A stretch of DNA of 64,000 nt. Origin: Roridomyces roridus (lineage: Eukaryota; Basidiomycota; Agaricomycetes; Agaricales; Mycenaceae). The stretch is from NCBI GenBank assembly GCA_029378245.1, contig JARKIF010000049.1, forward strand, positions 1 through 64,000, in the 5' to 3' direction. Under the pieces are notes generated by a model, which ran no database searches, was not told where the DNA came from, and saw nothing but the letters and a program-made list of their open reading frames with translations. This document shows positions 23,301 to 33,409 of this stretch, piece by piece; the stretch's first letter is position 1; every line of letters begins with the position of its first letter. Made by a program: the position numbers and the translations under genes.

Positions 23301-24919
23301 ACACACCATCCCACGCTGGCAGGAAGACGAAGATGTGCGCGATGGTATCCGGAACCTCCATCTCCTCGACAGATGCAAAGAAGAGGTTGCGCGGCTCAAC
23401 CTCGAACGCCAGAACCTCCGGCGGTGGCTTGATCACGAAAACCTGGTCGTTTCACAGGCGCTCAATACGATTTCCGGTAATGGTGAGTTGCGGGGAAAAT
23501 ATCCGAGCATTAATTAGCCTAAAAACTCATAGATGTTTTTCTACTGCCGGAACTTCACAAGCGGCAGCGTCGCCTGGGTCATTTGGAGGCGTCGTGGCAA
23601 CAGGAACTTGCACAGACCACCTCAGCAGCAGCAGTTGCAGCCGACTTCCTTACCTCCACCTCTGCACCCACCTACGCTTCCGCCTCCGCAACTCCAGCTG
23701 CTCGAGTTCGAACGCGCTTGGATGGTGTTACTTTATCCTCTGCATCTGACTATGTGTCTACCCCCGCAACTCCGCAGTTAGTTTGCTTGGATGATGACTC
23801 TGACATCAAGTTTGATGTCACGGAGGCTCTTGAGGGTGATATACCGGTGGCTCTGGAAGAGCTGGGGCATGAATTGTCTGATGTGGAGGATACACTGGAC
23901 GTACAGGATGTCTTCGTGAATGACGGTTGCGAGGGGGAGGAGACGACGGGGGTTGAGGATACCTCCGTCAGCTTTGTCATTGAATGGCGCTGTCCAGTAA
24001 GCCGGATTGTTGCCCATTTCTTGATGTGTGGTTCTGATGTTACCAGGATGGTCTATCTGTCGACAATTCATTCCTTCAAGATCTACAGCAAAGGAATGAG
24101 TCCATGACCCTCTCTCCATCCGACATAAAGCATCATGTTGTGCGCCCTGGTGACCTCCCCAACCTTTGGATTGAGCCAGACGACATCAACCGCATCTCCT
24201 CACGAACGCAGCGTCTCAACGGATTCGGCTTAAATGGAGTAGCCGCGTCCTTGGATACTATCTTTGCTAATGCCTGGATCTCCCCAAATACAGCCGCAAA
24301 TGCCGCAACATGTGCTGTCTTTAGCACCTACGACCTCCCTCGCATCCGTTACAAATGTTCCGACACGGAGTTGTGGCGATTCGTGGCTCCGTTGAAATAT
24401 TGGGGGAAGCGATTGTGGCTCATTCCAATCCATCGACAAGCGGAGGAGCACTGGGTGTTTGCTGTGGTCTCCGTTCCTGACCGGCGGATATTTTTCTTCG
24501 ACAGTCTGAGCCAGCGACAAGGATGGCGTCGTGATATACGCGTACGCATTTTCCCTTCTATTCTCTGCTCCAAAACCGCTCATTCGTGTCCAGGATATCA
24601 TGGTTCTCATCACGCGGCTGGTTGCGCTTGCTAATCGAAACGCACACCAGCTTCACCTCACAACGGAGGACCCAAACGAACCTTGGGTTGCTCAACCGCT
24701 GTTCAACCTGGCGCGTTGTAATTTCATTCACCATCTCTGCGGCTGATATTTTGTTAGGGCTATCCCCATCAAACTAATGGGTATGATTGCGGGATATGGG
24801 TCTTGTGTATGATGGCCGCCATCCTGCGCGGGGCTCATGTTACTGGCCTCCAGGAGAGCGACATCGGGCACGCACGACAAGTTATACGAGACCATATATG
24901 TACCTTGCCGTTTACTTGA
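20337..24919 (+). CDS. KDZ-superfamily transposase fused to a C-terminal Ulp1/C48-like cysteine protease
   Basis: Start MPGSGRTGRQRS at 20337; about ten introns. The basic N-terminus is followed by a Cys-rich region (CQGSSCRRVTATVQC, then CDC, then CPLCF), proline-rich linkers (PPTPPTPPTPTPPP), and the catalytic core: first Asp in GGDACFSYRHLK, second in VQAYDVGC, Glu in GMGLTDAEGPERLWS, with FGHEWICQLFYNPRF, the KDZ pattern. Coiled-coil segments follow (22680-23500). The end has a cysteine protease triad arrangement: EEHWVFAVV (His), FFFDSL (Asp), then QTNGYDCGIWVLC (Gln and Cys). The last intron (about 24715-24757) does not close in frame with the canonical sites I found, so the protease end may be damaged or misread. 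Role: transposition of the element; the protease may cleave SUMO-like tags or the transposase (inference). Confidence 0.8.
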
Positions 24920-24931
24920 TCGAGAGTAGTT

Positions 24932-25642
24932 TTAATTCAAACAACGAAGAAAGTACAGAGTACAAATGGTACGGGCTAGCCACTGCATGTAATGTAGGTG
25001 CATTGCATGCTCCCTCGACTGGTGGTACGAGTCGTAGTGTAGCAGCCTGACACGATTCCAAATCAGCAGCGATTCTGTAACCTCCGTCGCCAGCGTCTGA
25101 AGCATCTCCCTTGCTTGGCCTGCCATGAACTCGTTGCGGAGCTCCACTGCGCGCTCGCGTTCCTCCCGTGCTCGGATGCCGTGCATGATGCTGACGAGCT
25201 TGGCCGTGAATCGTAGGTAGTCGTCGGAATAGGGATCGGTGGTGTCATCTTCCTCCGCAAAAGGAGGCTCCCGCTTCCAAAATGCCAGTCCTTCTTCATC
25301 GAATTGGGTGGCGGAGGAAAGAGCCGCCTGAAAGTGAGGCTCATGAGTGGGGAGTGGAGTTTCAGCCAGCATTCGAATTTCAATCGGAGGTGCAGGGATG
25401 CTGAGAAGCGTGGTAGGGACTCGATGTCTCGCCAGAGTTTCCCCACCTTGGCGACGACGGAGGGAGTGCTTTGCCGCTGCTCGAGCCTGTTTCTGGCTGA
25501 ATTAGATTACTAGAAATTCAGCGTCTGGTACGGCAGATAGAGAAATGAGCACGCACCCGGGCTTATGAGACCATATACGACCGTTTTCCTTCACCGCAGC
25601 TCGTTTCTCCTCCTGGGTGAGGTGGACTGCACGACGGCCCAT
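24932..25642 (-). CDS. KDZ passenger gene 1: small basic/helical protein of unknown function
   Basis: ATG at 25642 (MGRRAVHLTQEEKRAAVKEN). One intron (donor gtgcgt, acceptor aattcag) rejoins HKPGQKQARAAAKHSLRRRQ cleanly. The stop at 24932 lies 12 bp from the transposase stop, so the genes converge. N-terminal basic TQEEK...K repeats, then IPAPPIEIRMLAETPLP and a long helical end (RAREERERAVELRNEFM). Small proteins with a basic EEKRxA start are common next to fungal KDZ transposases in my recollection. It could bind DNA or the transposase. No known domain recognised. Confidence 0.6.
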
Positions 25643-26735
25643 GAAGTTGATGAAAGTTGAGGTCAAGAATGTAATGGGAAGTAGTCTACCTTTCGGGCGA
25701 AACAGTGTCTCGTATTTCCACAGCATGGTAAAAATCGGAGGGAAATATGGATGGGTGCGGCGTATTGAGAACAGCAGTTTCCGGCCTTGAAACCTGTGAA
25801 AGTGGTTAGAAATACTCTGAGGAGAAAAGAAAGGGAGGGAACAATATTTATATGGGATCCAATTGGCTGGAGTTAATGGGCCGATACCGCGGGGAATGTG
25901 AGCGAGGGAGACAGAGGTGATGAAGGTGAAGGTCAAGGCGGAGAGCGAAGGTGGCCGGAAGATGACATCATACCGGGTAGAGTTGGCCAAAATCCGGCCA
26001 ACTCGATCCGGTATGACATTCTGGTGATATGTTTTCCGTTGTTTCTACATGCTTACTTGGTCTGCTTCGTTCTGCCTGTCAGCCGCCAACTCCCTGCCCG
26101 TCGACACCCTCGCTGAGCGACCCCCGACAAATTACGTGAAGACGGGATGGCGTAGACAGAGGGGGTGGAGGCGTAGATGAAGGGAGCGGAGGCGAAGAGG
26201 CCTCGTGGCACCTCCCTCAATTTTCATCCACCACAACCACCTCGTCCAACCTCCCCGGGCCCCTGCTTCTAGTATCACCACAACTTCTCAGTAGGTATTG
26301 CCTCGCGCTCTCAGGATGCGAATTCTCACCTCTGTTTTCAGTCTCCATCTCGGCTTTTCGCCGTCCTTTGTCTACTGCCAGCGCAGCAACTCGCTGTTTG
26401 AAAAAAAACGCGCCTCACAGCGCTAAAAAGTGTGGGTAGTGAGCTTTTCTTGTCCTACCTTCCCTCCTCCACGCACCGCGTTCTGTAAACCGCAGAGACG
26501 AGACTCGCCCCTGGGACTCCTAACTCGCGTATGCCGGCCAATACACTCCTACATCTTCTTATCTTTTCATATCCTGTTACTGACGACATTCTCTTCCACA
26601 GCTCCTACCTCCATCCTCGTACATTGTCCGCTTTCTTGCATCGTTCTCCTTGCCCTGTCTTTTTTTTCTGTGGGTGTAACCTTTTTTCTATCCCTCTGCA
26701 CACTAACTTATTTAATCAGTGAAAAAATTACTCCA
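25643..26735. promoter_or_regulatory. Divergent intergenic region inside the KDZ element
   Basis: About 1.1 kb between the starts of the two divergent passenger genes. Open frames in it (25643-25990 minus, 26430-26735 plus) are 5' extensions with splice-like signals and no recognisable protein. It likely holds the promoters and possibly 5' UTR introns. Confidence 0.4.
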
Positions 26736-29700
26736 ATGGCTCCAAAACGTGATGCGCGATCTATGCTATCTACGCCGGACGCCGAACCCGCCCCCGCCGA
26801 TGCAGCTGGCTTTTCCCCCTCGGATTTCCAGATCCAGGATGATTACGCCAAATATGGCGACATATTCTCCGACATACATCTCCCCGGCGACCTCTCCCCC
26901 CTCGTCAATGTCCCTCGTCAACCCCGTAATTCCATCCCTACCTGGACAACGCTTGATGACGGTAGTCCAGAGGACGAGCTGACGTCCTCCTCCCCGGCAC
27001 ATCCCACAACTCCAGCAGCGCCAGATGCATTGAAGCTGCTGGACATGTATGGCCAAACCCCAGATCAAGGCCAGTCACCGACGGAGAGTAGCACCGATCT
27101 CTGGGATAGTGACCAGGTTGGCGGCGGCCGCGGCAAGAGGGACCCGTCGCCTGTCATCGAAACGCCCACCCGCCTCCGTTCCAGTCTCAAATTGACAGAA
27201 CGCGCGCAGTCAAGCTCACATGACGCCCAAACGCGTCGAGAGGCTCTGATACAGCGCCCCTCCGCCACCTCTGGAGGGCTGTTTGCTCACAGACCCGGCA
27301 GAGCTAACGGTGGCAAGGCTTTCCCCGTGGCATCTGGCTCCAGCGCCTTCCCCAACTCCTCCTCTGTCCCTGGCTTCGACACCTCCGCTACCTCCGGCTT
27401 TGGTCCCGTTGCTTCATCTTCCAGCGCTGTACATGCACCGGATAGCAACAAACACCGCTTGAACGCGGCAGCAGATGCTCACCACGTCCCTGGGATTACC
27501 ACCAGCGGCGAGGCGTATTTGGGGTCGAAGGAGTTTGACGAGGTCCCTGCTCCTAATCAGTTTGGTCGGCTGCCGGGGGGGACCATACCTTACGGCGGGT
27601 TTTTGTCCAACGTCCCACCTCCGCCTGTCTTTGAAAGTTATGATGGGAACGACGGGCTCCCGCGTAACCGTCCATATCCCCCCGCCTTTGAAGGGCATCT
27701 GGCGCACGCCGATGACGATGACGACGACGACGCTCCACTCCGTCTCCGTCAAAAGAGAACAGGCAAGGCTCGCGCACCTGCGCTCCCAGCCTCGCCATCT
27801 CCACTCCCCGCTTCTGTTCCCGAGACTCCTGCTCCTCTGCCCGACACGCTAGCTCGGCCATCAGAGACAACAGTCCCTTCACCGGAGACGCCATCCTCCC
27901 CCCATAGCCCTCCTGCTGAGCCGGGCGTTGACCAGGAATCTGATGATGGCGATGCGGACGTCATGACGGGTCGATACCCTCAGAAAGTGATCGAGGTCCT
28001 GAAGGACACCTCCGAACGTGTAGGGGAGCTTGTTCGCAAGTGTGTCAAGAGTACCGGCCTCGATCGCGAGCGGGTTTTCAAGTATATTCACAAAAATCTT
28101 TCCCCGGGCGTCAAATTCCGCGCCCATAACTACTGGAACACGTACGAGGCTTTTGCGAATGATCCCGCGTATCGCCTGCAAGAACTACAACGTGTGAAGC
28201 CGAAAGCGACGGACGTGCCCACCCACCTTGATCACAAGACTCTTCGCACTTGCTGGGAGAAGTTCCGCGACACCTTCGAAAATTATGAGGAAATTCTCGA
28301 TGCTTGGGACGCGAGCAACAAGGCTTCCGGTGGTGGTCAGACAATGGCCACCCGTCAGAAGACCTTCAACGGTGTCGTCAAGCAGGTCGAAAACCTGGTA
28401 TGCCTCTTGGACTCTCTTTTAATCCCAGCTCATCGTTCGTTTCCAAGGTCCATCAAATATATGACCGGGAGGACTTTGATGTGTTGTCCATTATCGTGGG
28501 CCCGCACATCAATCAAGACTCGGAATTGGCGAAGGTGGTCTGCACGCCGGGAATGCAGAATGTAGGTTCTCACACATTCCTTTCATTTCGATACTTATCC
28601 ATTGCGTAGTATGCGTTTGTGTTCGGCACCACCGAGGACGACATCATTGCTACTGCAAAAACTGCGGCGTCTTTGCATGAGATTTCGAAGACAAACATTG
28701 TCTGTGGCCGCGCTCCTGTCGTTCCACAACCGATCTTCCCTCGCGATGCTGCCTCAATCTCCGTCCCAGCACCGGCGCCGGCCTCCACTCCCATCATTGC
28801 GCGCAGCGACATTTCTGTCCGTGCCACCTCCGTTCACACCACCTCCGTTCCCACCACCTCCGTTCCCACCACCTCCGTCTCTGTACCGACAACTGAGTCT
28901 GTTGCGCCACGGGCCATTGCTGTCAAGAAGGAAAGGACGAGTCGTGCATCTCGTGATGCCGCCCTCAGGGTATTGCGCGAAGATGTGAAGAAGAACCTGC
29001 GGGCAGCCTCAAAGTCGGATGTCGGGCGTGACCTCTTTGCTCCCGCCAACGGCGCAGCAAATGCCTTCAAGTTCTTCAATCTTCCAGCCGAGCTCGCCAA
29101 GGCTGCAGTGCGCATTCGAGGATGGCCAAAGGGAGCGCGGCTGCCGCCGCAGGTCTCGGCCAACAAGAATGTCGCAGACCTACGTGCCTCCGACCTTGAA
29201 AAATTGAAAAATGCTCTTGCAGCCCGCGGGTCGGTGGGAACCGGCACGAAGGTCATCAAAACTGGTATCTACTTTGAAAAAGCACCTGTTGCGGACGGTA
29301 TGTTTTCCGTTTTTTTTCTACATCAAGTCCAAACTAAACCCTATATCCCAGGTGACATCGTCATCTTCACGCACGACTACACAGTGTCTGCACCCGCGAA
29401 GGATGCCCCTTTGAGCGTCCAATCCACTCATTTGATGAGCTCTCAAGGGAAGATACTCCCGGCTGTGAGCGGCTTGGGTCTATACTTCAATATCATCTAC
29501 GACCTCCGGAAGGGTTCGAATCCTATCAAGCAAAGGCAGCTCGTCACGGATTCTCAGCTGAAGGCAATGCGGAAACGGAGCTCTGCCGACGGAGATGACG
29601 GAGATATTGGGGATGAAGATGAAGATGTCGGGGCTGGCCTGGAAGAGGATGACGAAGAGGGGCCATGCAGTGCGAGGAAGCGCAGCCGCAGCGAGCTTGT

Positions 29701-30469
29701 GAACGATGAGGATGATGGGGAGGAGGAGGTACCCGAGCTGGAGCCGCGTCCTCGTTTGAAAAAACGCCGCACCAACGATTCCAGGACCAAGAACTTGGAG
29801 CAGGACGCCCCGCGTATCACGCGAAGCCGCACAGCCGCACCATCTACAACCCAGGGCCACAAGACGGTCTCGTTTGCAAAGACGCCTGAAGAGTTCTTTG
29901 ACTCGGATGGCGGAAGCGGACGAGACAGCGACTATCGTCCCGAGAACGACGGTGGAGTCCCCGTGGCGAGGCGTCAGGTGTTCGACTGTGTGCAGGTAAC
30001 GCCCCCGCGCTCAGAAGAGCGTGCAGACCGAGCCCCGGGCTACCCCCGTCCCCGCCCCCTTCATCCAGTCCATGGCACCTCCACTTCCATCGCCGCACCC
30101 CAAGCATCAGCGGTCACGGGGATACATGCCCAGGGACTGGATCGCGGTCGGATGGTTCCCGAGAACCTACTGCGGCCACAACAAGGCACTGGTCCACCCC
30201 CCGCTACCGCTGCACCCGCCAGTGCGTTCGCAGGGATGCAGGGGCCTCACCCTGGCTGGGGCAAGGCCGGCGTTGTCAATGACACAGACACCTCCTCCTC
30301 CTCTGCCGCCCCACCTGCAGTACAGTTTCCGGACATGCGGGCGGGGCTACAGGGACTGTCAATGGGCTCTGGTGTGGACTTGTCCAGCTTCACCCCGCAG
30401 CAGCTGCAGCAGCTTCGCCAGCAAACCAGCCAGCTCTTCTCTGTCCTTTTCCCCGGAGGTGCGACGTGA
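26736..30469 (+). CDS. KDZ passenger gene 2: 1193-residue protein of unknown function
   Basis: Four exons with clean phases (26736-28397, 28448-28561, 28610-29297, 29352-30469). Starts MAPKRDARSML. N-terminal third is low complexity and Ser/Pro-rich with DDDDDD. A globular part follows: VIEVLKDTSERVGELV, VFKYIHKNLSPGVKFRAHNY, LRTCWEKFRDTFENYEE, then IYDREDFDVLSIIVGPHINQ. After another linker come FFNLPAELAKAAVRIRGWPK and GDIVIFTHDYTVSAPAK with LGLYFNIIYDLRKG. The end is acidic/basic (KKRRTND, ITRSRTAAP) and Gln-rich. No catalytic motif recognised; I looked for TET/JBP HxD motifs because these travel with KDZ elements in mushrooms and did not find them. Likely nuclear. Genuine gene on splice and length evidence. 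Confidence 0.7.
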
Positions 30470-30700
30470 ACCGTAGTTGCTGATTTGAAGGCGCCGTTTC
30501 GAAGATTGGGACTGTATAGTTTACTGTTGCCACTGATTTCTTGTTTCCCATCTCATACTGTACATTAGTTCGTGTTTCTTGAGAGTCTACATCATGTACA
30601 AGTAGCAGTACGGATAGAAATATTTGGTACTGAATATTTGAGCAGCCGAAGGTTCGAGCAAGCGGAGGTGCTGTAGACACCAACGGGGGTGTAGCCATAG

Positions 30701-30779
30701 CCTATTAGGTAGGCTTTATGTCAACACTTTAAGGTACCTACTCGGTCCCGAAGGTACGCGAACGTAGCTTCCTTAGGTG
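30701..30779. repeat. KDZ right terminal inverted repeat
   Basis: 79 bp; complement of 20168-20246. Followed by the GAGAAATA target duplication (30780-30787). Confidence 0.9.
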
Positions 30780-31648
30780 GAGAAATAGTATACAACTTCG
30801 GGATGGGGCACAAAAAAGACGGGGTGCCCCATTAGTGATGGCCACGGGTAACCCGTGAGGTGCCGAGGACCCACCCGTACCCGTACCCGCGCTTGACCCG
30901 TCCCCGTGGTTGCGGGTACGGGTACCCGTCGGCTAGGCACGGGTGGCTGATCGCCGGTGTGCCGTGACTTCTGGCGGTTGCTGGCACCGCTCTTTGGCAT
31001 TCAAAATGCAAAGTAAGGGTACATTTAAATTACTGGCGTCGCTTTCAGCTCTCACAGACGTCGCTTGCAGATGCCAGAGACCCACGGGTCGGCCACGGGT
31101 CAGTCCACGGGTCCGAGTCCTTGACCCGTACCCGTACCCGCCGCCACCCGTACCCGTGACCCGTCGCGGGTCACCGCACCCGTGGCCATCACTATGCCCC
31201 ATGGCAATGAGATAGAAGAGGAAGTAGGCTGCACCAACACTCTTGCCTGCCCAACTTCGTGAATGAAAATCGAAGAAAAGAAAAGGATTACTTACCAATA
31301 CCAGGTTGGCCCGTCAAGAATCTCCGATGGCCCTCGCCCCAGGCCAAGGAATCCGTAATGAAGTTCTCATACTCCTCGCGGATAATGAGCTTTCCCACAA
31401 ACTCCGCCTTGTGAACCTTGAGAACGGGAATCCGATCAAGGTCGATATACTTAGTTGAAAAGAGGGTGTTCATCTTCTGGCATAGCAACATCATCCGTCC
31501 ACACACGGTTCATATCTATGCGGTCGGACAGGATGTATGGGGCGAGGCGGTTTGTGGCCCCGTGTTGGGGCCAGAGAGCGTCATGGACGCGCACGTAGTC
31601 TGTAGAGGGACGGGGTCGAGTGAAATCAGGGAGCATATCGTCCGCCAT
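30780..31648 (-). pseudogene. CR-C fragments 1 and 2: header and Walker A region, with frameshift and MITE
   Basis: Start MADDMLPDFTRP at 31648. The header reads well to DEHPLF (about 31455), where a frameshift moves the continuation (STKYIDLDRIPVLKVHKAEF) to another frame; CR-A has no break there. Walker A GQPGIGKS follows, split by an intron with gtaagt donor, then VGAAYFLFYLIAMG. There a 362-bp hAT-type MITE (30833-31194) interrupts. PVFFVPHPEVVYYF continues to the KDZ edge at 30780. Four lesions in one gene: frameshift, hAT MITE, KDZ, and the TA-flanked MITE with Copia. Confidence 0.82.
30833..31194. mobile_element. 362-bp hAT-type MITE in CR-C
   Basis: Inverted termini TAGTGATGGCCACGGG (30833) and its complement ending at 31194, flanked by a perfect 8-bp duplication TGCCCCAT (30825-30832, 31195-31202). 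Internal (TACCCG)n-like repeats. 8-bp duplication and TAG-start termini fit hAT elements. Confidence 0.88.
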
Positions 31649-31670
31649 GGAGCAGAGCATGTGTACGACT

Positions 31671-31690
31671 CGAGAGAGAGAGAGAGAGAT
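31671..31690. repeat. (GA)n tract upstream of CR-C
   Basis: Similar position and orientation to the tract before CR-A, about 25-45 bp before the start codon. Confidence 0.6.
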
Positions 31691-31699
31691 TGTGGGTCC

Positions 31700-32433
31700 T
31701 GCCGGTGGCAACTCTGATGCATCTCGTGACCTCCGCCCTCACCTTACCTCACCTCGCCCGTGCCCTCCGGTCTGGATAGCGACGTCTCCGGAGCCCGGCA
31801 GGAATTAGAGCAAAAGGGGTGCTGGCGCTACAACGCACCTACGCGCTTGTGGACGGGAGAAGGACATACTGAGGTGCTTTCACGGCCAAGGCGAAGGTGA
31901 CTTGCCAGCAATTGGAATTTTAGACATATTGAACGCGATGGCCTCTTTTCCCTTCCGCCTGGAGCCAGGAACTTCGGCGATAACTCTTTCCATTGCATGT
32001 AAGACACTCGAAACCGGTTGTTAGACTGCCTTGTCGCGTTGCATCAGGAAAAACCTCCCTGGATATTTTATCGCAAATCTTTCAAAAATATCTTGCAGCT
32101 CAAATATTTTGCAGTCATTCTCAAAACTTTTGCCCAATGTTGACGAAGTTTCCAAAATGGAGATTTTGCTTTTCATCAGTATGATATTGGGAACCTGATC
32201 AAAATGCAGTACATTAAAGGTAGCTGCTGTACACCTGTATAAAGTCCCAATTCTAACTGACCAGAGCTTGTCCACCAAAATTTCTGAAAGCTTTGCAAAA
32301 ATATCACAACTTTTTTTGGTGAGCCAGAAATTTTGAGGTATTTCTCAGCAAACTGGCCAAACTTTTTTTGGTGGGCCAGATATTTTGAGGTATGTTTCAG
32401 CAAATTTGCCAAACTTTCTAGTCATCCATCCAC
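31700..32433. other. Non-coding flank with two ~52-bp direct repeats
   Basis: No gene. Around 32308-32412 a segment of the form tttttttggtgrgccaga.attttgaggtatktctcagcaaa..tggccaaac is present twice in tandem. AT-rich, probably repeat-derived. Confidence 0.5.
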
Positions 32434-32908
32434 TGTCACGCGCTGATCTATTTGCGCACGTGACAACGCCAAACAAACCAGATAAGCATTGGCGCCGTAC
32501 AGCGCTAAAGTCCTGGGAACCCCGTCTCGATCGGATTGAGGAAGAAGCCGAGGAAGACATTATTTAAAGCCGTGGGACAGTTTCATATTTATGAACGACA
32601 GCGTGGATGAGGGAAGGAGTTTTCGATCAGTGAACTGTCAGATCATGACAGGCTTCTATGATGAACACGGTGTAGACATGACAATAGGAGACGACAACGG
32701 TGCAGGACAATAGTGCATGTCGGAAGCCAGGACAATTAGTGTAGCATCGTAGATCTATTCCTCATAGTATAAAAGCAGTAGCTAGTCATCGTATTCTGTA
32801 CCCTCTCCTAGACTTTTATTCAGTTCATTTTACGAGCTTTAGTAGCGCACTACCCAATCCACAGCATCTTACCGCTGTTGGACGCGTGAAACAAGTCTTG
32901 TCGTGACA
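32434..32908 (+). repeat. Gypsy 5' LTR
   Basis: 475 bp. A tataaaag word at about 32768-32775 may be the promoter TATA box. The small open frame at 32385-32567 lies partly in the LTR and also occurs at the end of the chromodomain frame, because that frame reads into the 3' LTR. Confidence 0.9.
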
Positions 32909-33409
32909 TAATAAAAGTCTACCCTCATACCGCTCTTACCTCCCCCCGACATATCCTTTCCATACGCCTCGGCGTCCCTCCCCCACTACTTGGATTCTCG
33001 TAATTGAAGATCCACTCATACCTCAAGCGTCACGTCGTTGAATCGCGACGTTAAACAAGCGCCAATCTTTGGTCGAACTATTTTGATAGACAGTCGCTGT
33101 GCTACGGGAAACGTTGAGTCCGTCCCCGCACAATAGCAGACGTTGGCGTTCGGGTGGCAATCTTCGGAGAGTACCCTCGCGCAGATACCGGGAGAGTCGT
33201 AGAAGGCCCGGGTCTGTTCTATCGGCAAGCGTTCCGACCGAGAAACCCACCACCGGCTTCGTGCCGCTCCTACCCAAGCCGCGACGGCGTTTCGCGCACC
33301 ATCATCCTCCTCTTCCGGCACCTCTAGCCGTGAAGCCCGTTCCGTAGCGGACCAACTCTTGGCCGCTTCCGCCACCACCCACCACACCTTCCATACCGCC
33401 GCCCCTGCC

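Larger units (their letters stand above)
20168..30779. mobile_element. 10.6-kb KDZ DNA transposon with ~79-bp TIRs and 8-bp target duplication
   Basis: Termini CACCTAAGGAAGC (20168) and the complement ending at 30779 form ~79-bp inverted repeats with three mismatches (20168-20246, 30701-30779). The flanks repeat GAGAAATA exactly (20160-20167 and 30780-30787), and removing the element joins the two halves of CR-C exon 2. Contents: a KDZ-type transposase with a Ulp1-like protease tail (plus), a small gene (minus) and a 1193-residue gene (plus). An 8-bp duplication fits the Zisupton/KDZ superfamily. The near-perfect TIRs and exact duplication suggest recent insertion. Confidence 0.9.

Noticed and set aside
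26430..26735. Passenger gene 2 starting at 26430
   Set aside because: The upstream extension is hydrophobic, low complexity and lacks a convincing start; MAPKRDARS at 26736 is a better start.
28610..30469. Possible TET/JBP dioxygenase in the KDZ element
   Set aside because: KDZ elements of mushrooms are known to carry these, but I see no HxD...H iron-binding pattern in passenger gene 2.
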